Notes: a model not told the origin generated them from the letters alone. A DNA stretch of 64,000 bases from Microbacterium soli (GCF_039539005.1 NZ_BAABCP010000001.1:1612001-1676000), one strand, 5' to 3'; counted from the first letter of the stretch, positions 16,104 to 25,657 are shown. A program made the numbers and translations.

Positions 16104-17183
16104 GTGTCCTCCGCCGCCCGTGTCACCCTCGCCGATGTCGCCGCCGCGGCCCGCGTGAGCCCGGCCACCGCGTCCCGCGCGTTGCGGGGCCGCGGCGACC
16201 TGTCCACGGCCACCCGCGAGCGTGTGCGGCGTGCGGCGGCGGCACTGGGATACGTTCGTGCGGGAGAGACCAGGGGCAGGCCGCGCGGGGGAGCGGGGCG
16301 CGTCATCGACCTCGTGTTCGGCACCTTCCACGACCCCTACACGGATGAGGTCGTCGCGGGGGCTCGGACGACGGCGGCGGCTCTGCACCACGACCTCGTC
16401 CTGACCACCGACCGCCCGGATGCCGAGGACGACTGGCCCTGCCGCATCCGCTCGCGCGGGACGGCGGGGGTGATCGCCGGGCTGATGACGCCGACCGCCG
16501 CCCAGGTCGCGGTGCTCGAGGAGGCGTCGATCCCGATCGTCCTGCTCGATCCTCCCAGCGAGGTGCGGGCGTCGCTGCCCAGCATCCGCACCACCGACCA
16601 TGCCGGGGGCGCGGCCGCCGCCGAGCATCTCGTCGAGCGCGGTGCGCAGCGGTTCGTGCTCATCGGCGGTGCTCCCGCGTACCGCTTCGGACGTGCCCGT
16701 GTGGCGGGTTTCTCCGCTGCGCTGCGCCGGCTCGCTCCGACCGCACCCCTTGCTCATGTCGACGGCGATTGGGGAGCGGGCGGAGCCGAGCGCGCCTGCG
16801 CGCGGGCGCTGCGAGCCGTCGGAGGGCAGGGCCTGATCGGCGTGTTCGCATGCAATGATGAGATGGCGGCGGGGGCGTACCGGGCGATCGCCGCGGCAGG
16901 ACTCTCCGTGCCGCAGGACGTGCTGGTGGTGGGGTTCGACGACGTGCGCGGCGCGCGCTGGCTGCACCCGCCGCTGACCACGGTCCGCCAGCCGATCCGC
17001 GAGATGGGAGCGGCGGCCGTGCGCATCCTCGTGCGCGCCATCGAGGGCGAGGACGTCGCCGGTGAGGTGGTCGAGCTGCCCACGGCGCTCGTGCCGCGCG
17101 GATCGACCGCACGGATGCCCGGCGCGACGGCGTCGGACGCACCAGCCTCCTCCCATCCGCCAGCCCGTACCCTGGAAGCATGA
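16104..17183 (+). CDS. LacI-family transcriptional regulator
   Basis: This 359-residue regulator has the LacI helix-turn-helix and hinge at the N-terminus ([23 protein letters not shown], residues 7-29). The periplasmic-binding-like sugar domain carries [14 protein letters not shown] and VVGFDDV. The GTG start at 16104 directly follows the operator-like palindrome. Divergence from the Gfo/Idh-ThuA operon suggests it represses that operon in response to a sugar or its derivative. Its last codons overlap the rlmN start (ATGA) and contain an apparent TACCCT -10 for that gene. Confidence 0.9.
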   Translation: MSSAARVTLADVAAAARVSPATASRALRGRGDLSTATRERVRRAAAALGYVRAGETRGRPRGGAGRVIDLVFGTFHDPYTDEVVAGARTTAAALHHDLVLTTDRPDAEDDWPCRIRSRGTAGVIAGLMTPTAAQVAVLEEASIPIVLLDPPSEVRASLPSIRTTDHAGGAAAAEHLVERGAQRFVLIGGAPAYRFGRARVAGFSAALRRLAPTAPLAHVDGDWGAGGAERACARALRAVGGQGLIGVFACNDEMAAGAYRAIAAAGLSVPQDVLVVGFDDVRGARWLHPPLTTVRQPIREMGAAAVRILVRAIEGEDVAGEVVELPTALVPRGSTARMPGATASDAPASSHPPARTLEA

Positions 17184-18424
17184 CCGAGACCTCCCCCGCA
17201 CGCCCTGTGAGCACCGGAGTGCGCCAGACGCGGCCGCGCACCGAGGGGTGGACGCAGAAGAAGGATGCCGATGGCCGGCCGCTGCTGCAGTTCGCCAGCC
17301 CCCGTCGCGGCAAGCCTCCCGTGCATCTGGCGGACATGACTCCCGCCGAGCGGATGGAGAAGGTCAAGGAGTTGGGGATGCCGGGCTTTCGCGCCAAGCA
17401 GCTCTCCACGCACTACTTCACCCATCACACCTCCGACCCCGCGCACATGACGGACCTGCCGGCCGAGCAGCGGGAGGAGTTCGTCGCGGGGATGCTCCCG
17501 CCGCTGCTCACCGAGGTCCGCAGGCTCACGACCGACCGCGGCGACACGATCAAGTTCCTGTGGCGGCTGCACGACGGCGCCCTCGTCGAGTCGGTGCTCA
17601 TGCGCTATCCCGGCAGGATCACGCTGTGCGTGTCGTCGCAGGCCGGTTGCGGCATGAACTGCCCGTTCTGCGCCACCGGCCAGGCGGGACTGACCCGCAA
17701 CATGTCGACCGCGGAGATCGTCGAGCAGGTGGTGCGCGCCAACCGCGTCATCGCCAACGGCGAGCTGGGCGGCAAGCGGGCTGACGACCACTCGATGGAG
17801 CGCGTCTCGAACATCGTCTTCATGGGAATGGGCGAGCCGCTGGCCAACTACAGGCGTGTGATGGACGCCGTGCGGGTGATGGTGGAGCCCCAGCCGAACG
17901 GGCTCGGCATGAGCGCCCGCGGCATCACCGTCTCGACGGTCGGCCTCGTGCCCGCCATCCGCAAGCTCGCCGACGAGCACCTCCCCGTCACCTTCGCACT
18001 GTCGCTGCACGCCCCTGATGATGAGCTGCGCGACGAGCTCATCCCGGTGAACTCGCGCTGGAAGGTCGACGAGGCGCTGGACGCCGCATACGGGTACTTC
18101 GAGAAGACCGGCCGACGGGTGTCGATCGAGTACGCGCTCATCAAGGACATGAACGACCACGCCTGGCGCGCCGACCTGCTGGCGGAGAAGCTCAACGCCC
18201 GCGGTCGCGGCTGGGTGCACGTGAACCCCATCCCGCTGAACCCGACGCCGGAGTCGGTGTGGACGGCCTCCACCCGCGAGGTCACGGAGGAGTTCGTGCG
18301 CCGCCTCAACGACGCCGGCATCCCGACCACCCTGCGTGACACCCGTGGCAAGGAGATCGACGGGGCTTGCGGCCAGCTGGTCGCCACCACGGAGGACGAA
18401 TCCGCCGCCGCGGCGATGGTCTGA
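17180..18424 (+). CDS. rlmN: 23S rRNA (adenine-2503-C2)/tRNA methyltransferase RlmN
   Basis: This 414-residue radical SAM methyltransferase has the iron-sulfur motif CxxxCxxC at C157, C161 and C164 (CGMNCPFC). C150 and C397 correspond to the two mechanistic cysteines of the family. [11 protein letters not shown] is the GGEP-like SAM site, and HVNPIPLNP is near the end. RlmN methylates A2503 of 23S rRNA and A37 of some tRNAs. Its N-terminal 50 residues are longer and more basic than in E. coli, as is common in actinobacteria. The ATG overlaps the LacI stop. A TACCCT hexamer ending six bases before the ATG suggests an independent leaderless promoter. Confidence 0.96.
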   Translation: MTETSPARPVSTGVRQTRPRTEGWTQKKDADGRPLLQFASPRRGKPPVHLADMTPAERMEKVKELGMPGFRAKQLSTHYFTHHTSDPAHMTDLPAEQREEFVAGMLPPLLTEVRRLTTDRGDTIKFLWRLHDGALVESVLMRYPGRITLCVSSQAGCGMNCPFCATGQAGLTRNMSTAEIVEQVVRANRVIANGELGGKRADDHSMERVSNIVFMGMGEPLANYRRVMDAVRVMVEPQPNGLGMSARGITVSTVGLVPAIRKLADEHLPVTFALSLHAPDDELRDELIPVNSRWKVDEALDAAYGYFEKTGRRVSIEYALIKDMNDHAWRADLLAEKLNARGRGWVHVNPIPLNPTPESVWTASTREVTEEFVRRLNDAGIPTTLRDTRGKEIDGACGQLVATTEDESAAAAMV

Positions 18425-18458
18425 GTCGCGATGAGAAGGCTGACCGCGATCGGCCGCC

Positions 18459-18935
18459 CTAGCCCCCGGGGCTCCGCAGACGCAGCATCCGTCCCGACCC
18501 CTCGATGAGCTCCGCCCAGGAACCGACGTCGACCGCGCACTCCGCGACCGCGCACGTCGGGAACGCGACGTGCGTGCCGGTCAGCTCGGCGACGGCGTCC
18601 GTCATGCCCGGATTGTGGCCGACGAGCATCGCGACGTCGACGTCGTCGGGCACGGCCGCGGCCACCGCGAGGATCGTGCGCGCGGATGCCGCGTACAGCG
18701 CCTCCTCCTCGACCACGGGGATGCCGAAGGCCGCGGCGTACTCGGCGGCCGTGCTGCGCGCCCGCACGGCCGTGCTCGACACGACTCGCTGCACGCCCAC
18801 GCCCTCCTCGAGCAGACGGGCGGCCATCGCGGGCGCGTCGCGACGGCCGCGGCGGTTCAGCGGGCGGTCGTGATCGTCGAGGCCGTGCAGGCCCCAGTCG
18901 GACTTCGCGTGGCGTGCCAGCAGCAGCGTCTTCAT
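18459..18935 (-). CDS. SixA-type phosphohistidine phosphatase (histidine phosphatase superfamily)
   Basis: This 158-residue protein starts KTLLLARHAKSDW, the RHG-like catalytic histidine motif (His9). It continues with DRPLNRRGRRDAP and carries MLVGHNPGMTD, containing the second catalytic His. This short form matches the SixA/PHPT bacterial group that hydrolyses phosphohistidine or small phosphoesters. The ATG chosen starts directly at the first beta strand. It is convergent with rlmN, 34 bases apart. A specific substrate cannot be inferred from the context. Confidence 0.85.
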   Translation of the reverse strand: MKTLLLARHAKSDWGLHGLDDHDRPLNRRGRRDAPAMAARLLEEGVGVQRVVSSTAVRARSTAAEYAAAFGIPVVEEEALYAASARTILAVAAAVPDDVDVAMLVGHNPGMTDAVAELTGTHVAFPTCAVAECAVDVGSWAELIEGSGRMLRLRSPGG

Positions 18936-18982
18936 GTCTCCAGCCTGACAGGGCATCCGGTCTGACGCACTAGCGTTGAGGG

Positions 18983-19996
18983 ATGGTCAACTATCGCTAT
19001 CTCGGCAACAGCGGTCTCAAGGTCTCGGAGATCACCTACGGCAACTGGGTGACTCACGCGTCGCAGGTCGCCGATGACGCCGCCATCGCCACCGTCCACG
19101 CCGCGCTGGACGCCGGCATCACCACCTTCGACACGGCCGACACCTACGCCAACACCGCCGCGGAGGTGGTGCTGGGCAAGGCGCTGGCCGGCCAGCGCCG
19201 CGCGGGCCTGGAGATCTTCACCAAGGTGTACTTCCCGACCGGCCCGAAGGGCCCCAACGACACGGGCCTGAGCCGCAAGCACATCCGCGAATCCATCGAC
19301 GGCTCGCTGCAGCGTCTGGGGACCGACTACGTCGACCTCTACCAGGCGCACCGGTTCGACTACGAGACCCCGCTCGAGGAGACCATGCAGGCCTTCGCCG
19401 ACGTCGTCCGCGCCGGAAAGGCGCTGTACATCGGCGTCAGCGAGTGGACGGCCGAGCAGCTGCGAGCCGGCCACGCCCTGGCGAAGCAGCTGGGCTTCCA
19501 GCTGGTCTCCAACCAGCCGCAGTACTCCATGCTGCACCGCGTGATCGAGGGGAAGGTCGTCCCGACCTCCCAGGAGCTCGGCATCTCGCAGATCGTCTGG
19601 TCGCCGATGGCACAGGGCGTGCTCAGCGGCAAGTACCTGCCCGGGCAGCCGGTGCCGGACGGCTCGCGCGCCACTGACCCGCACTCCGGCGCCCACTTCA
19701 TCGAGCGGCTGCTGCAGGACGACATCCTCACCGCCGTCCAGAAGCTCAAGCCGATCGCCGCCGAAGCCGGGCTGACCATGCCGCAGCTCGCCATCGCCTG
19801 GGTGCTGCAGAACCCGAACGTCGCCGCCGCGCTGGTGGGCGCGTCGCGTCCCGAGCAGCTCGCGGAGACCGTCAAGGCGTCCGGTGTGACGTTGGATGCG
19901 GCGGTGATGACCGCCGTGGACGAGGCTCTCGCCGGCGTCGTCAACGACGACCCGGAGGACACCTACACCGTCTCACCGAAGACGCGGCTGGTGTGA
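18983..19996 (+). CDS. Aldo/keto reductase
   Basis: This 337-residue TIM-barrel oxidoreductase resembles the voltage-gated potassium channel beta-subunit-like AKR branch. YRYLGNSGLKVSEITYGNW opens the protein. FDTADTYANTAAE carries the catalytic Asp and Tyr, FTKVYFP the Lys, and DLYQAHRFD aligns with the His region. GVSEWTAEQL and QPQYSMLHR follow. These enzymes reduce carbonyls with NADPH. A TAGCGT hexamer ends six bases before the ATG and no ribosome site is visible, so it is probably leaderless. It ends at a strong bidirectional terminator. No pathway partner is adjacent. Confidence 0.85.
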   Translation: MVNYRYLGNSGLKVSEITYGNWVTHASQVADDAAIATVHAALDAGITTFDTADTYANTAAEVVLGKALAGQRRAGLEIFTKVYFPTGPKGPNDTGLSRKHIRESIDGSLQRLGTDYVDLYQAHRFDYETPLEETMQAFADVVRAGKALYIGVSEWTAEQLRAGHALAKQLGFQLVSNQPQYSMLHRVIEGKVVPTSQELGISQIVWSPMAQGVLSGKYLPGQPVPDGSRATDPHSGAHFIERLLQDDILTAVQKLKPIAAEAGLTMPQLAIAWVLQNPNVAAALVGASRPEQLAETVKASGVTLDAAVMTAVDEALAGVVNDDPEDTYTVSPKTRLV

Positions 19997-20003
19997 GTCG
20001 CCG

Positions 20004-20036
20004 GACCGTGCCGTCCGCTCAACGGACGGCACGGTC
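20004..20036. terminator. Bidirectional terminator hairpin
   Basis: A perfect 14-base-pair stem (GACCGTGCCGTCCG / CGGACGGCACGGTC) with a CTCAA loop lies between the convergent aldo/keto reductase and FAD-oxidase genes. No long T-run is present, as is common in high-GC actinobacteria. Confidence 0.75.
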
Positions 20037-21423
20037 AACTGTCCGCGAAGATCGCGCCGGGGTTGAGGATGCCCTGCGGGTCCAGCGCCCGTTTGATGCG
20101 CAGGTTCAGCTCCATGGCGTCTCCGCCGAGGTAGTCGGCGAGCCAGGGCTGCTTGAGTCGTCCCACGCCGTGCTCGCCCGTGATCGTGCCGCCCAGCCCG
20201 ATCGCCAGGTCCATCACCTCGCCGAACGCGGCGTCCGCGCGCTCGCGCTGAGCGGCATCCGTCGGATCCAGCACGATCAGCGGATGCGTGTTGCCGTCAC
20301 CGGCGTGCGCGACCACGGCGATCTCCACGCCGCGACGCTCGGCGATGGCCCGCATCCCGTCGATCAGGTCGCCCAGCCGGGGCAGGGGGACCCCGACGTC
20401 CTCCAGCAGCAGCGCCCCGCGCCGCTCGACGGCGGGGATCGCCTGCCTGCGCGCCTCGATGAGGGCCTCACCCTCGTCGGGATCGCTGGTGGCGTACACC
20501 TCGGTCGCGCCGTGCTGCTCGCAGATCCGCTCGATCTCCTCGATCTGCGCGGTGGCGACCTCGGACGGCTCATCGGACTGCACGATGAGCATGGCCGCGG
20601 CGGTGCGGTCCAGGTCCATCCGCATCATGTCCTCGACGGCGTTGATCGTGGCCCGGTCCATGAACTCCAGCATCGAGGGGCGCATCGCCGCCTTGACGTC
20701 GACCACCGACCGGATCGCGCCGTCCACCGTGGGGAACACGGCCACGAGCGTCGTGGGGGTGCGCTGGGCGGGGACCAGCCGCAGCACGGCCTCGGTCACG
20801 ATGCCGAGCGTCCCCTCGCTGCCGACGAAGAGCTTGGTCAGCGACAGCCCCGCGACGTCCTTCAGGCGCGGCCCGCCGAGTTTCACGGCTCGCCCGTCGG
20901 CCAGCACGACGGTCAGGCCCAGGACGTAGTCCGTGGTGACGCCGTACTTCACGCAGCACAGCCCGCCCGCGTTGGTGGCGATGTTCCCGCCGATCGAGCA
21001 GAACTCCTGCGACGACGGGTCCGGGGGATACCAGAGGCCGTGCTCGGATGCCGCGGCCTTGACCTCGGCGTTGAACGCGCCGGGCTGGACGACGGCCATC
21101 TGCAGGGACGGGTCGACGACGATCTCGCGCATCCGCTCCAGGGAGACGACGATCGCGCCGTCGACCGCGGAGGATCCGCCGGACAGCCCGGACCCCGCCC
21201 CGCGCGGCACGATGCCGACGCCCTCGCGCGCGGCGATGCGCACGACGACCTGCACGTCCTCCGTGCAGGTCGCCCGCACGACGGCAAGCGGGACTCCGGC
21301 ATCCGGGTCCTCCGCACGGTCACGGCGGTACGCCTGCAGCGAGTCGAGGTCGGTGATGACGGTCCCTTCGGGCAGCTCCGCGATGAGCGCGGAGATCACC
21401 TGGGCGTCACGGGCGTCGGGCAT
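20035..21423 (-). CDS. FAD-linked oxidase, GlcD/D-lactate dehydrogenase-like
   Basis: This 462-residue protein contains the FAD-binding PCMH domain: VVRIAAREGVGIVPRGAGSGLSGG near residues 58-82 and GGNIATNAGGLCCVKYGVTTDYVLG at about 145-169. The C-terminal FAD-oxidase domain carries VVAHAGDGNTHPL and GTITGEHGVGRLK. These features match glycolate oxidase subunit GlcD and related D-2-hydroxyacid dehydrogenases that pass electrons to quinones or flavoproteins. The ATG begins MPDARDAQV. An overlapping ATG seven bases upstream is out of frame. It stands alone on this strand, with no GlcE/GlcF partner in the window, so single-subunit D-lactate dehydrogenase is as likely as glycolate oxidase. Confidence 0.83.
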   Translation of the reverse strand: MPDARDAQVISALIAELPEGTVITDLDSLQAYRRDRAEDPDAGVPLAVVRATCTEDVQVVVRIAAREGVGIVPRGAGSGLSGGSSAVDGAIVVSLERMREIVVDPSLQMAVVQPGAFNAEVKAAASEHGLWYPPDPSSQEFCSIGGNIATNAGGLCCVKYGVTTDYVLGLTVVLADGRAVKLGGPRLKDVAGLSLTKLFVGSEGTLGIVTEAVLRLVPAQRTPTTLVAVFPTVDGAIRSVVDVKAAMRPSMLEFMDRATINAVEDMMRMDLDRTAAAMLIVQSDEPSEVATAQIEEIERICEQHGATEVYATSDPDEGEALIEARRQAIPAVERRGALLLEDVGVPLPRLGDLIDGMRAIAERRGVEIAVVAHAGDGNTHPLIVLDPTDAAQRERADAAFGEVMDLAIGLGGTITGEHGVGRLKQPWLADYLGGDAMELNLRIKRALDPQGILNPGAIFADS

Positions 21424-21711
21424 CGGGCATCCTCGTCATTCCCGCCGCCGTGGCGGCAGCGACATCACCACTATGGCAGACGCGAAGGGCCGGAGGAGCG
21501 GCCGGCAGGACTCGTCCGAGGGGGAGAGCCTACCTGATATACCGCCATCATGCCGCATCGGTCGTCGGATAAGACCGCGGTCAGGGGTCAAATCACCTGG
21601 TGTTCCGCCTGCGGCCGCAGGGCGTCACTAACGTCGTGCCGAGGCGGACGAAGCCCGCCGCCTCGCGCGAGACCGCGCGCTCCGCTGACACCGAGAACAG
21701 AGGTATCTGGC

Positions 21712-23874
21712 ATGTCGAGAACCGGCAATCCGAAGCATGGATCAGGGCGGGGAGGGATCGCGCTCCTCGGAGCCGTCATCGCCACCTCCGCCATGGTCAT
21801 CGCCCCCGCGGCGCAGGCGTCCCCAGCACCTGATGCTCCCCAGACGGCGCTCGTGCCGGGCGCGCACACCGTGATCGTCCCGAACGGCGTCTGCGCGGTG
21901 GACCTCACCGCCGCCGGCGGTGCCGGCGGCACCGCCATCACCGGTGTCGTCGAGGCGGGCGGCGCCGGAGCCGTGATCCACTCCTCGCTGGCCGTGACCC
22001 CGGGCCAGTCCTTCGACGTCACCGTCGGCGGTGCGGGCGGCGCCGGCGGGCTCGGCGGCGTGGGCGGCGGCGGTGCCGGCGGTGCCACCGGACTCCACTC
22101 GGGGGCCGGTGGTGGCGGATACACCGGCATCAGCCTGGACGGCGACCTTCTCGTGCTCGCCGGCGGCGGTGGCGGCACCGGTGGCGGCCATTCGCTCGAC
22201 GGCGGGTGGGGAGGATCGGCCGGCGTCCCGACCGGTGCCGGAGTGTTCGCCGGTGAGGACGGCCAGGTCGGCCTCGATGGCGGCCCCAACGTCGTCGACC
22301 ATCTTCCGCAGGCCGGCCAGGGCGGGCAGGTGGACGGTCCCGGTCTCGGCGGTGAGCACCTGGGCGACAACACCAGGTCCGGCTTCCCCGGCGTCGATCG
22401 TGAGGGCGGTGCCGGCGGTGTGGACGACGGCCCGGACTCCGGTGGTGGCGGAGGCGCCGGGTACTTCGGTGCCGGCGGTGGTGCCTCCACGATCAGCAAC
22501 GGTGCCGGCGGCGCCGTCGCGGGCGGGCCCACGGGCGCGGGCGGCGGCGGCGGTTCGAGCTTCGTCTCCACGGATGTGGACTTCGACTCCGCCGAGCTCG
22601 GCAGCCGTGCGCAGGGCACCGACGGGTACGCCACGTTCGACTGGGTCATGTGCGACTTCGATCTGGCGCTGACCAAGGTCGCCTCGACCGACGTGTTCGA
22701 GGACGGCGTGCCGGTGGAGTACACCGTCACGGTCACGAACCTCGGCGCGGAGGACATGGCGATCGGCGACACCGTGACCGTCACCGATGCGAAGGCCACC
22801 GGCGGCACGCTTCTGGCGGCATCCACGGCCAACGGCGACGCTCTCGTCTGCACCCCCGCCGTCGGTGAGACCATCCCCGCCGTCGGCATCGAGTGCGGCA
22901 TCCCGGTGACGGGGACGACCGAGCTGCGCGGCCTCGCCGTGGATGACCGGCTCACCCTCGTCTACGAGACCACCCCGACCGGTGACACGCCGTTCGAGAA
23001 CACGGCGAGTGTGACCGACCGGGGCGACCAGGCCAACAACACCGCGAGCGTGGTCCTCGATCCGGCCGAGCCGTCACTGGAACTCGTGAAGTCCGTCGAC
23101 CCGAGCACCATCGACGCGGCGGGCCAGGAGCTGACCTACAGCTTCGTGATCACCAACACCGGGAACATCGCCGTCCGCGACATCGCGATCTCCGAGGACT
23201 CGTTCTCCGGGACCGGTGACGACCTGACCATCGACTGCCCGGCCGTCACGCTGCAGCCGACCGACGCGACCACCTGCACGGCGACCTACGTCGCCACTCA
23301 GGCCGACGCCGACGCCGGTCTGATCACCAACGAGGCGACCGCCCACGGCCTGACCCCCGGTGGCAACGCCGTCGACAGCAACGCGTCCCAGGCCGTCGTG
23401 GACGTCGACCAGAAGCCGAGCCTCGAACTGGCCAAGACGGCTGACGTCGACTCAGTGACCGGCGCCGACCAGCTGATCACCTACACCTTCGAGGTGACCA
23501 ACACCGGCAACGTCACCCTCACCGACCCGACGGTCACCGAGGGCGATTTCTCCGGAACCGGTGACCTGTCCGACATCGTGTGCCCCGTCGAGCCGCTGGC
23601 TCCCGGCGACTCGATCGACTGCACGGCCACGTACACGACCACGGCGGAGGACGCCAAGGCCGCGACGCTGACCAACACCGCGACCGCCTCGGCCGTCGAC
23701 CCCTTCGGTGACGCGGTCGACTCCGCGCCGTCGACGGTGACGCTTCCGGTCGACAAGCCGCTGGCGCAGACCGGTGGTGACGTGGTGCCGCTGATCGTGG
23801 GCTCCGCGTTCGGCGTGGTGCTCATCTCCGCAGGCGTGCTGTTCATGCTGCGTCGTCGTCAGACGCAGGCGTAG
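21712..23874 (+). CDS. Cell-wall-anchored protein: glycine-rich domain, three DUF11-type repeats, LAQTG sorting signal
   Basis: This 720-residue exported protein has a signal peptide (residues 1-39, hydrophobic core ending in AQA). A glycine-rich region of about 250 residues follows, dense in GGAGG and GGGG. Three DUF11-like beta modules begin near LALTKVAS, LELVKSVDP and LELAKTADVD, each with a TVTNLG or TNTGN core. The C-terminus has LAQTG at 684-688, a hydrophobic stretch and RRR, the layout of a sortase signal. The LAxTG variant is the one recognised by class E sortases in high-GC Gram-positives. The ATG at 21712 follows AGAGG; an earlier ATG at 21550 would displace the signal peptide. 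A strong terminator follows. The 288-base gap upstream (21424-21711) holds no clear promoter. Confidence 0.88.
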   Translation: MSRTGNPKHGSGRGGIALLGAVIATSAMVIAPAAQASPAPDAPQTALVPGAHTVIVPNGVCAVDLTAAGGAGGTAITGVVEAGGAGAVIHSSLAVTPGQSFDVTVGGAGGAGGLGGVGGGGAGGATGLHSGAGGGGYTGISLDGDLLVLAGGGGGTGGGHSLDGGWGGSAGVPTGAGVFAGEDGQVGLDGGPNVVDHLPQAGQGGQVDGPGLGGEHLGDNTRSGFPGVDREGGAGGVDDGPDSGGGGGAGYFGAGGGASTISNGAGGAVAGGPTGAGGGGGSSFVSTDVDFDSAELGSRAQGTDGYATFDWVMCDFDLALTKVASTDVFEDGVPVEYTVTVTNLGAEDMAIGDTVTVTDAKATGGTLLAASTANGDALVCTPAVGETIPAVGIECGIPVTGTTELRGLAVDDRLTLVYETTPTGDTPFENTASVTDRGDQANNTASVVLDPAEPSLELVKSVDPSTIDAAGQELTYSFVITNTGNIAVRDIAISEDSFSGTGDDLTIDCPAVTLQPTDATTCTATYVATQADADAGLITNEATAHGLTPGGNAVDSNASQAVVDVDQKPSLELAKTADVDSVTGADQLITYTFEVTNTGNVTLTDPTVTEGDFSGTGDLSDIVCPVEPLAPGDSIDCTATYTTTAEDAKAATLTNTATASAVDPFGDAVDSAPSTVTLPVDKPLAQTGGDVVPLIVGSAFGVVLISAGVLFMLRRRQTQA

Positions 23875-23888
23875 CAGGACCCTGAGCA

Positions 23889-23922
23889 CAGCGGGCCCCG
23901 GCATCCATGCCGGGGCCCGCTG
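23889..23922 (+). terminator. Terminator of the surface-protein gene
   Basis: A perfect 16-base-pair stem (CAGCGGGCCCCGGCAT / ATGCCGGGGCCCGCTG) with a two-base CC loop starts 14 bases after the stop. It lies between convergent genes and could act both ways. Confidence 0.8.
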
Positions 23923-23950
23923 CGTGCGTCACGGGCGGCGGCTGAGCGGG

Positions 23951-24631
23951 TCAGGCTGTGGCGGCCTGACGCAGCCACCGCTCGACGCCGGCGATATGCG
24001 CGGTGGCCAGTGACGAGGCCAGCGCGGAGTCGCGCTGCGCGATGGCCTCGGCGATGCCGCGATGCTCGGACAGGGTGCGCTCCACCGCGCCCTGCTCGGT
24101 CACACCGCGCCACACTCGGGCCCGGACGGTCTGACTGCTGAGACCGTCGACGAGGCTGGCGAGGTAGCCGTTGCCCGTCAGGCGCACGATCTCGCCGTGG
24201 AAGCGGATGTCGTGGGCGACGAGGTCGTCGATGGTCACCACGTCCGGGTCGACGGAGGCGACCTCGGCCAGAAGCGACTCCGCCTCCTGCGCGGAGGCAT
24301 TGCTCGCCGCGAGGCCGGTGGCCTGCGACTCCAGCATCCGCCGGACGGCGAACAGCTCCAGCAGCGAGTCGTCGTCGTGCAGATCGACGACGAAGCTGAT
24401 GGCCTCCAGCAGCAGGTGCGGTTCCAGACTGGTCACGTAGGTGCCGTCGCCGCGGCGGACGTCCAGCACGCGGATGACCTCGAGCGCCTTGACGGCCTCC
24501 CGCATGGAGTTGCGCGACAGGCCGAGCCGTTCGGAGAGCTCCTTCTCCGGCGGGAGCCTGTCGCCGGGACCCAGCTCGCCCCCGACGATCATCGCCTTGA
24601 TCTTCTCGATCGCCTCGTCCGTGACTGCCAT
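23951..24631 (-). CDS. GntR/FadR-family regulator of the L-fucose cluster
   Basis: This 226-residue regulator has a winged helix with GDRLPPEKELSERLGLSRNSMREAVKALE at residues 24-52. An FCD effector domain (FAVRRMLESQATGLAA and DIRFHGEIVRLTGN) supplies the usual metal-binding Asp/His residues. The ATG at 24631 is preceded by GAGGA. Upstream GTG/TTG codons are in frame but less well spaced. It diverges from the lactonase gene. The palindromic AGACATCCGATG motif in that gap recurs exactly between the two other divergent pathway operons, which identifies this protein as the likely local regulator. An aldonic acid intermediate as effector is an inference. Confidence 0.87.
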   Translation of the reverse strand: MAVTDEAIEKIKAMIVGGELGPGDRLPPEKELSERLGLSRNSMREAVKALEVIRVLDVRRGDGTYVTSLEPHLLLEAISFVVDLHDDDSLLELFAVRRMLESQATGLAASNASAQEAESLLAEVASVDPDVVTIDDLVAHDIRFHGEIVRLTGNGYLASLVDGLSSQTVRARVWRGVTEQGAVERTLSEHRGIAEAIAQRDSALASSLATAHIAGVERWLRQAATA

Positions 24632-24650
24632 GGCCACATCCTCGCACAAT

Positions 24651-24662
24651 CATCGGATGTCT
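24651..24662. promoter_or_regulatory. FadR-type operator, copy 1
   Basis: On the reverse strand this reads AGACATCCGATG, identical over 12 bases to the site at 27326-27337. It lies 19 bases before the regulator ATG and 37 bases before the divergent lactonase ATG, a position suited to control of both. Confidence 0.65.
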
Positions 24663-24699
24663 GGGCCGTATCGGGCGTCGGATATGTGACGATGAACGC

Positions 24700-25569
24700 A
24701 TGCGCGTCGTCGACTCCCACCTGCACCTCTGGGACCCGGAGCTGCTCGAGTACGACTGGCTGGAGGGCCCGCTGGACCGGCGCTTCGCCGAAGAGGAGTT
24801 CCTCGCCGAGCGACTGGAGGGCATCGAGGAGGAAACAGCGGTCTTCGTGCAGGCGGATCCGGTGCCCGAACTGTCCCTCGACGAGGTGCGCTGGGCCGAT
24901 GCCATCTCGTCGCCCGCGGGCGTGGTGGCGATCGTGGCCGGCGCGCGGCTGGATCGCGGAACGGAGACCGAACAGCAGCTGGCGGCGCTGGCGTCGTTCG
25001 AGCGGGTCGTCGGAGTGCGGCATCTGCTGCAGGGGGAGCCGGCCGGGTTCGCGCTCGGGGAGGACTTCCTCCGCGGGGCGCGGGAGGTGTCCCGGCGGGG
25101 CTGGACCTTCGACGCCTGCGTGCGCGCGGACCAGCTCGGGGAGGTCGCGGCACTGGCGGCATCCGTCCCGGAGCTGCCGGTCGTGCTGGATCACCTCGGC
25201 AAGCCCGCGATCGGCACGGCGACGGACCCTGCCGCTCCCTCGGAGACGTGGGCGGAGGATCTGCGCGCACTGGGCGCGCATCCGCAGGTGTTCTGCAAGC
25301 TGTCCGGTCTGCCGGCCGAGGCCGGCGGGGTGTGGACGGATGCCCAGGTCCGGCCCTTCCTGGATGCGGCGCTGGCGGCCTTCGGCCCGCGGCGGCTCAT
25401 GTGGGGCAGCGACTGGCCGGTGTCCTCGATCGATGCGGATCATGGTGTCCATGCCGCCCACTCCCGGCAGCGCTGGTTCCGCACCGTCGCGGAGTGGGCG
25501 GCGTGCCGGGGCATCAGCGTCGACGATGTGTTCCAGCGCAACGCGCTGTCGTTCTACCGCATCCGCTGA
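24700..25569 (+). CDS. Amidohydrolase-family lactonase (probable L-fuconolactonase)
   Basis: This 289-residue amidohydrolase-2 protein starts RVVDSHLHLWDPELLEYDWL, with the HxH metal site. It carries PVVLDHLGKPAIG, VFCKLSGLPAEAGG and LMWGSDWPVSSI, the last holding the conserved Asp. This pattern matches the L-fuconolactonase / rhamnono-lactonase group (COG3618). It would hydrolyse L-fucono-1,5-lactone to L-fuconate, the second step of the non-phosphorylative pathway. It is divergent from the regulator gene and convergent with the SDR of the same pathway, with a terminator hairpin between them. Activity on related aldonolactones is possible. Confidence 0.83.
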   Translation: MRVVDSHLHLWDPELLEYDWLEGPLDRRFAEEEFLAERLEGIEEETAVFVQADPVPELSLDEVRWADAISSPAGVVAIVAGARLDRGTETEQQLAALASFERVVGVRHLLQGEPAGFALGEDFLRGAREVSRRGWTFDACVRADQLGEVAALAASVPELPVVLDHLGKPAIGTATDPAAPSETWAEDLRALGAHPQVFCKLSGLPAEAGGVWTDAQVRPFLDAALAAFGPRRLMWGSDWPVSSIDADHGVHAAHSRQRWFRTVAEWAACRGISVDDVFQRNALSFYRIR

Positions 25570-25582
25570 CCCGCCCTCTCCC

Positions 25583-25617
25583 GCCGAGGCCCGCCGCCCT
25601 TGCTTCTGGGCCTCGGC
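25583..25617. terminator. Bidirectional terminator hairpin
   Basis: A perfect ten-base-pair stem (GCCGAGGCCC / GGGCCTCGGC) with a 15-base loop lies between the convergent lactonase and SDR genes. Confidence 0.6.
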
Positions 25618-25657
25618 GATACCCGGGTGTCGGCGGAGGAGGAAGGGGAGGAACGGG

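Noticed and set aside
22000-22600. Repetitive GGT/GGC-rich stretch considered as a CRISPR-like or tandem repeat array
   Set aside because: The repeats are in-frame glycine codons of irregular spacing in the surface protein. No constant repeat with spacers exists.
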